A program made the position numbers and the translations under genes. A stretch of 53,264 nt of DNA from Rhodopseudomonas sp. AAP120. GTDB lineage: Bacteria; Pseudomonadota; Alphaproteobacteria; Rhizobiales; Xanthobacteraceae. Positions 52,440-53,264 of the stretch are shown piece after piece. Location: assembly GCF_001295845.1 (NCBI RefSeq), contig NZ_LJIC01000126.1:1-53264 (forward strand). The letters run 5' to 3'. The notes below the pieces were generated by a model. That model searched no databases. It was given only the letters and a program-made list of their open reading frames with translations, and was not told the origin of the DNA. Position 1 is the stretch's first letter. Each line of letters begins with the position of its first letter.

Positions 52440-53165
52440 ATGAACACACAGATCGCACGGGTTCAGGGTGCGCTCGACTCGGCCGGCGAACGGGCCCGGT
52501 CGCTGCAGACCGTCTATGTGTATCAGGCGCCGGTGCGGCTGTGGCACTGGGTCAACGCGCTGTTGATCGTGGTGCTGTGCGTCACCGGTTACTTCATCGG
52601 CACGCCGCTGCCGTCGGTGCCGGGCGAAGCATCCGCCAGCTACCAGATGGGCTACATCCGCTTCGTGCATTTCGCCGCCGGGCAGCTGCTGGTCGTGTTC
52701 TTCCTGCTGCGGGTGTACTGGGCGTTCGTCGGCAACAAATATTCCCGCCAGATCTTCTGGCTGCCGCTCACCAACAAGACCTGGTGGTGGGGCATGCTGT
52801 ATGAATTCAAATGGTACGCGTTCCTGGTCAAGGACCCGAAGAAGTACATCGGCCACAACCCGCTGGCACATGTGGCGATGTTCTCTTTCATGGTGTTCAT
52901 GGTGCTGATGATGCTCAGCGGCATGGCGCTGTATTCCGAAGGCCACGGCATCGACAGCTGGCAGTACGCCGTGTTCGGCTTCATGTTCTCGTTCTTCACC
53001 AGCCAGACGCTGCACACGCTGCACCATCTGGGCATGTGGGCGATCGTGGTGTTCGTCATCGTCCACATCTACGCGGCAGTGCGCGAGGACATCCTCAGCC
53101 GCCAGAGCATGATCTCCTCGATCGTCTCCGGCGAACGCCTGTTCCGCGACGATCTGCCGGATTGA
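52440..53165 (+). CDS. hupC: Ni/Fe-hydrogenase b-type cytochrome
   Basis: A 241-residue membrane cytochrome b that takes electrons from HupSL to quinone. Four hydrophobic helices are visible, with candidate heme-ligand histidines in LWHWVNALL, FVHFAAGQLL and the later TLHHLGMW segment. A GGGAG site lies 6 bp before ATG 52440. It ends the structural hup operon inside this window; the maturation genes (hupD onward) would be expected to the right, and a repeat element follows directly. Confidence 0.94.
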   Translation: MNTQIARVQGALDSAGERARSLQTVYVYQAPVRLWHWVNALLIVVLCVTGYFIGTPLPSVPGEASASYQMGYIRFVHFAAGQLLVVFFLLRVYWAFVGNKYSRQIFWLPLTNKTWWWGMLYEFKWYAFLVKDPKKYIGHNPLAHVAMFSFMVFMVLMMLSGMALYSEGHGIDSWQYAVFGFMFSFFTSQTLHTLHHLGMWAIVVFVIVHIYAAVREDILSRQSMISSIVSGERLFRDDLPD

Positions 53166-53211
53166 GTGACGAAGTGAGGATGAGGGCACATCGCGATCCG
53201 CGAGCACCTCA

Positions 53212-53264
53212 CCCTCCCCCGGAGGGGGAGGGTCGCTCGCGCAGCGAGCGGGGTGGGGTGGCGA
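53212..53264. repeat. G-rich double-hairpin repeat at right edge
   Basis: Two adjacent hairpins: CCCTCCCCC/GGGGGAGGG at 53212-53232, then CGCTCGC-GCA-GCGAGCG at 53234-53250, followed by GGGGTGGGGTGGCGA at the window end. It resembles the element at 42434-42459. It lies 46 bp after the hupC stop and may reduce read-through into downstream hup genes. Confidence 0.65.

Noticed and set aside
49367-52447. A 1026-codon open frame on the minus strand across hupS and hupL
   Set aside because: It is antisense to two clear hydrogenase genes. Its composition (His, Arg, Asp, Leu-rich) is what third-position GC bias produces on the opposite strand.

Overview
The window is chromosomal DNA of a high-GC alphaproteobacterium. 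It most resembles a purple non-sulfur bacterium of the Rhodopseudomonas palustris group, or a close Bradyrhizobium-type relative. The reasons are the hupUV/hupSLC hydrogenase arrangement, several CoA-dependent acid-catabolism genes with branched-chain-type (Liv) transporters, many Tat signals, and the dispersed GTCATTGCGAGG...CAATGAC and CCTCATG-type palindromic repeats. The assignment is by recognition only; no database was searched.

Layout. (1) 0.5-5 kb: a PPK2 polyphosphate kinase, then a compact fabI / MaoC-phosphotransacetylase fusion / ackA operon linking enoyl-acyl chemistry to acetyl-phosphate. (2) 5-9 kb: a membrane GGDEF cyclase, a double-hotdog thioesterase, a small secreted protein and a secreted nuclease-like protein. 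(3) 8.6-17.8 kb: a probable acid catabolism regulon with enoyl-CoA hydratase, acyl-CoA ligase, an IclR regulator, a MaoC hydratase and a complete Liv-type ABC transporter. Both divergent promoter regions carry almost the same palindrome (arms TTGCGAAA/TTTCGCAA), so one regulator, most simply the local IclR, probably controls both halves. (4) 18-28 kb: glycosyltransferase, ABC exporter, debranching-type glucosidase, PRC-barrel protein, MFS transporter, VOC protein and FAD oxidoreductase.

(5) 28-45 kb is a sulfur-centred island. Sulfate activation (cysD, a cysN-cysC fusion), an APS-type cysH reductase and a sulfate ABC transporter (sbp, cysTWA) flank a peptide-type ABC transporter. That transporter has two paralogous binding proteins, a LysR regulator, an ATC-hydrolase-family protein and an isochorismatase/biuret-hydrolase-like amidase. 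I infer that this inner part imports and opens an organic sulfur (thiazoline or ureido) compound to give cysteine. It is the best candidate here for an undescribed system.

(6) 45.7-53.2 kb: hydrogen metabolism. hupUV encode the H2-sensing regulatory hydrogenase, both intact, with no Tat signal and no C-terminal extension. hupSLC encode the membrane-bound uptake hydrogenase, preceded by a textbook sigma-54 promoter. HupS has the extra cysteines of oxygen-tolerant enzymes. A TetR/small-protein pair lies between the two hydrogenase operons. Maturation genes and the hoxJ/hoxA regulators are not in the window. At least nine palindromic repeat elements occupy intergenic gaps.
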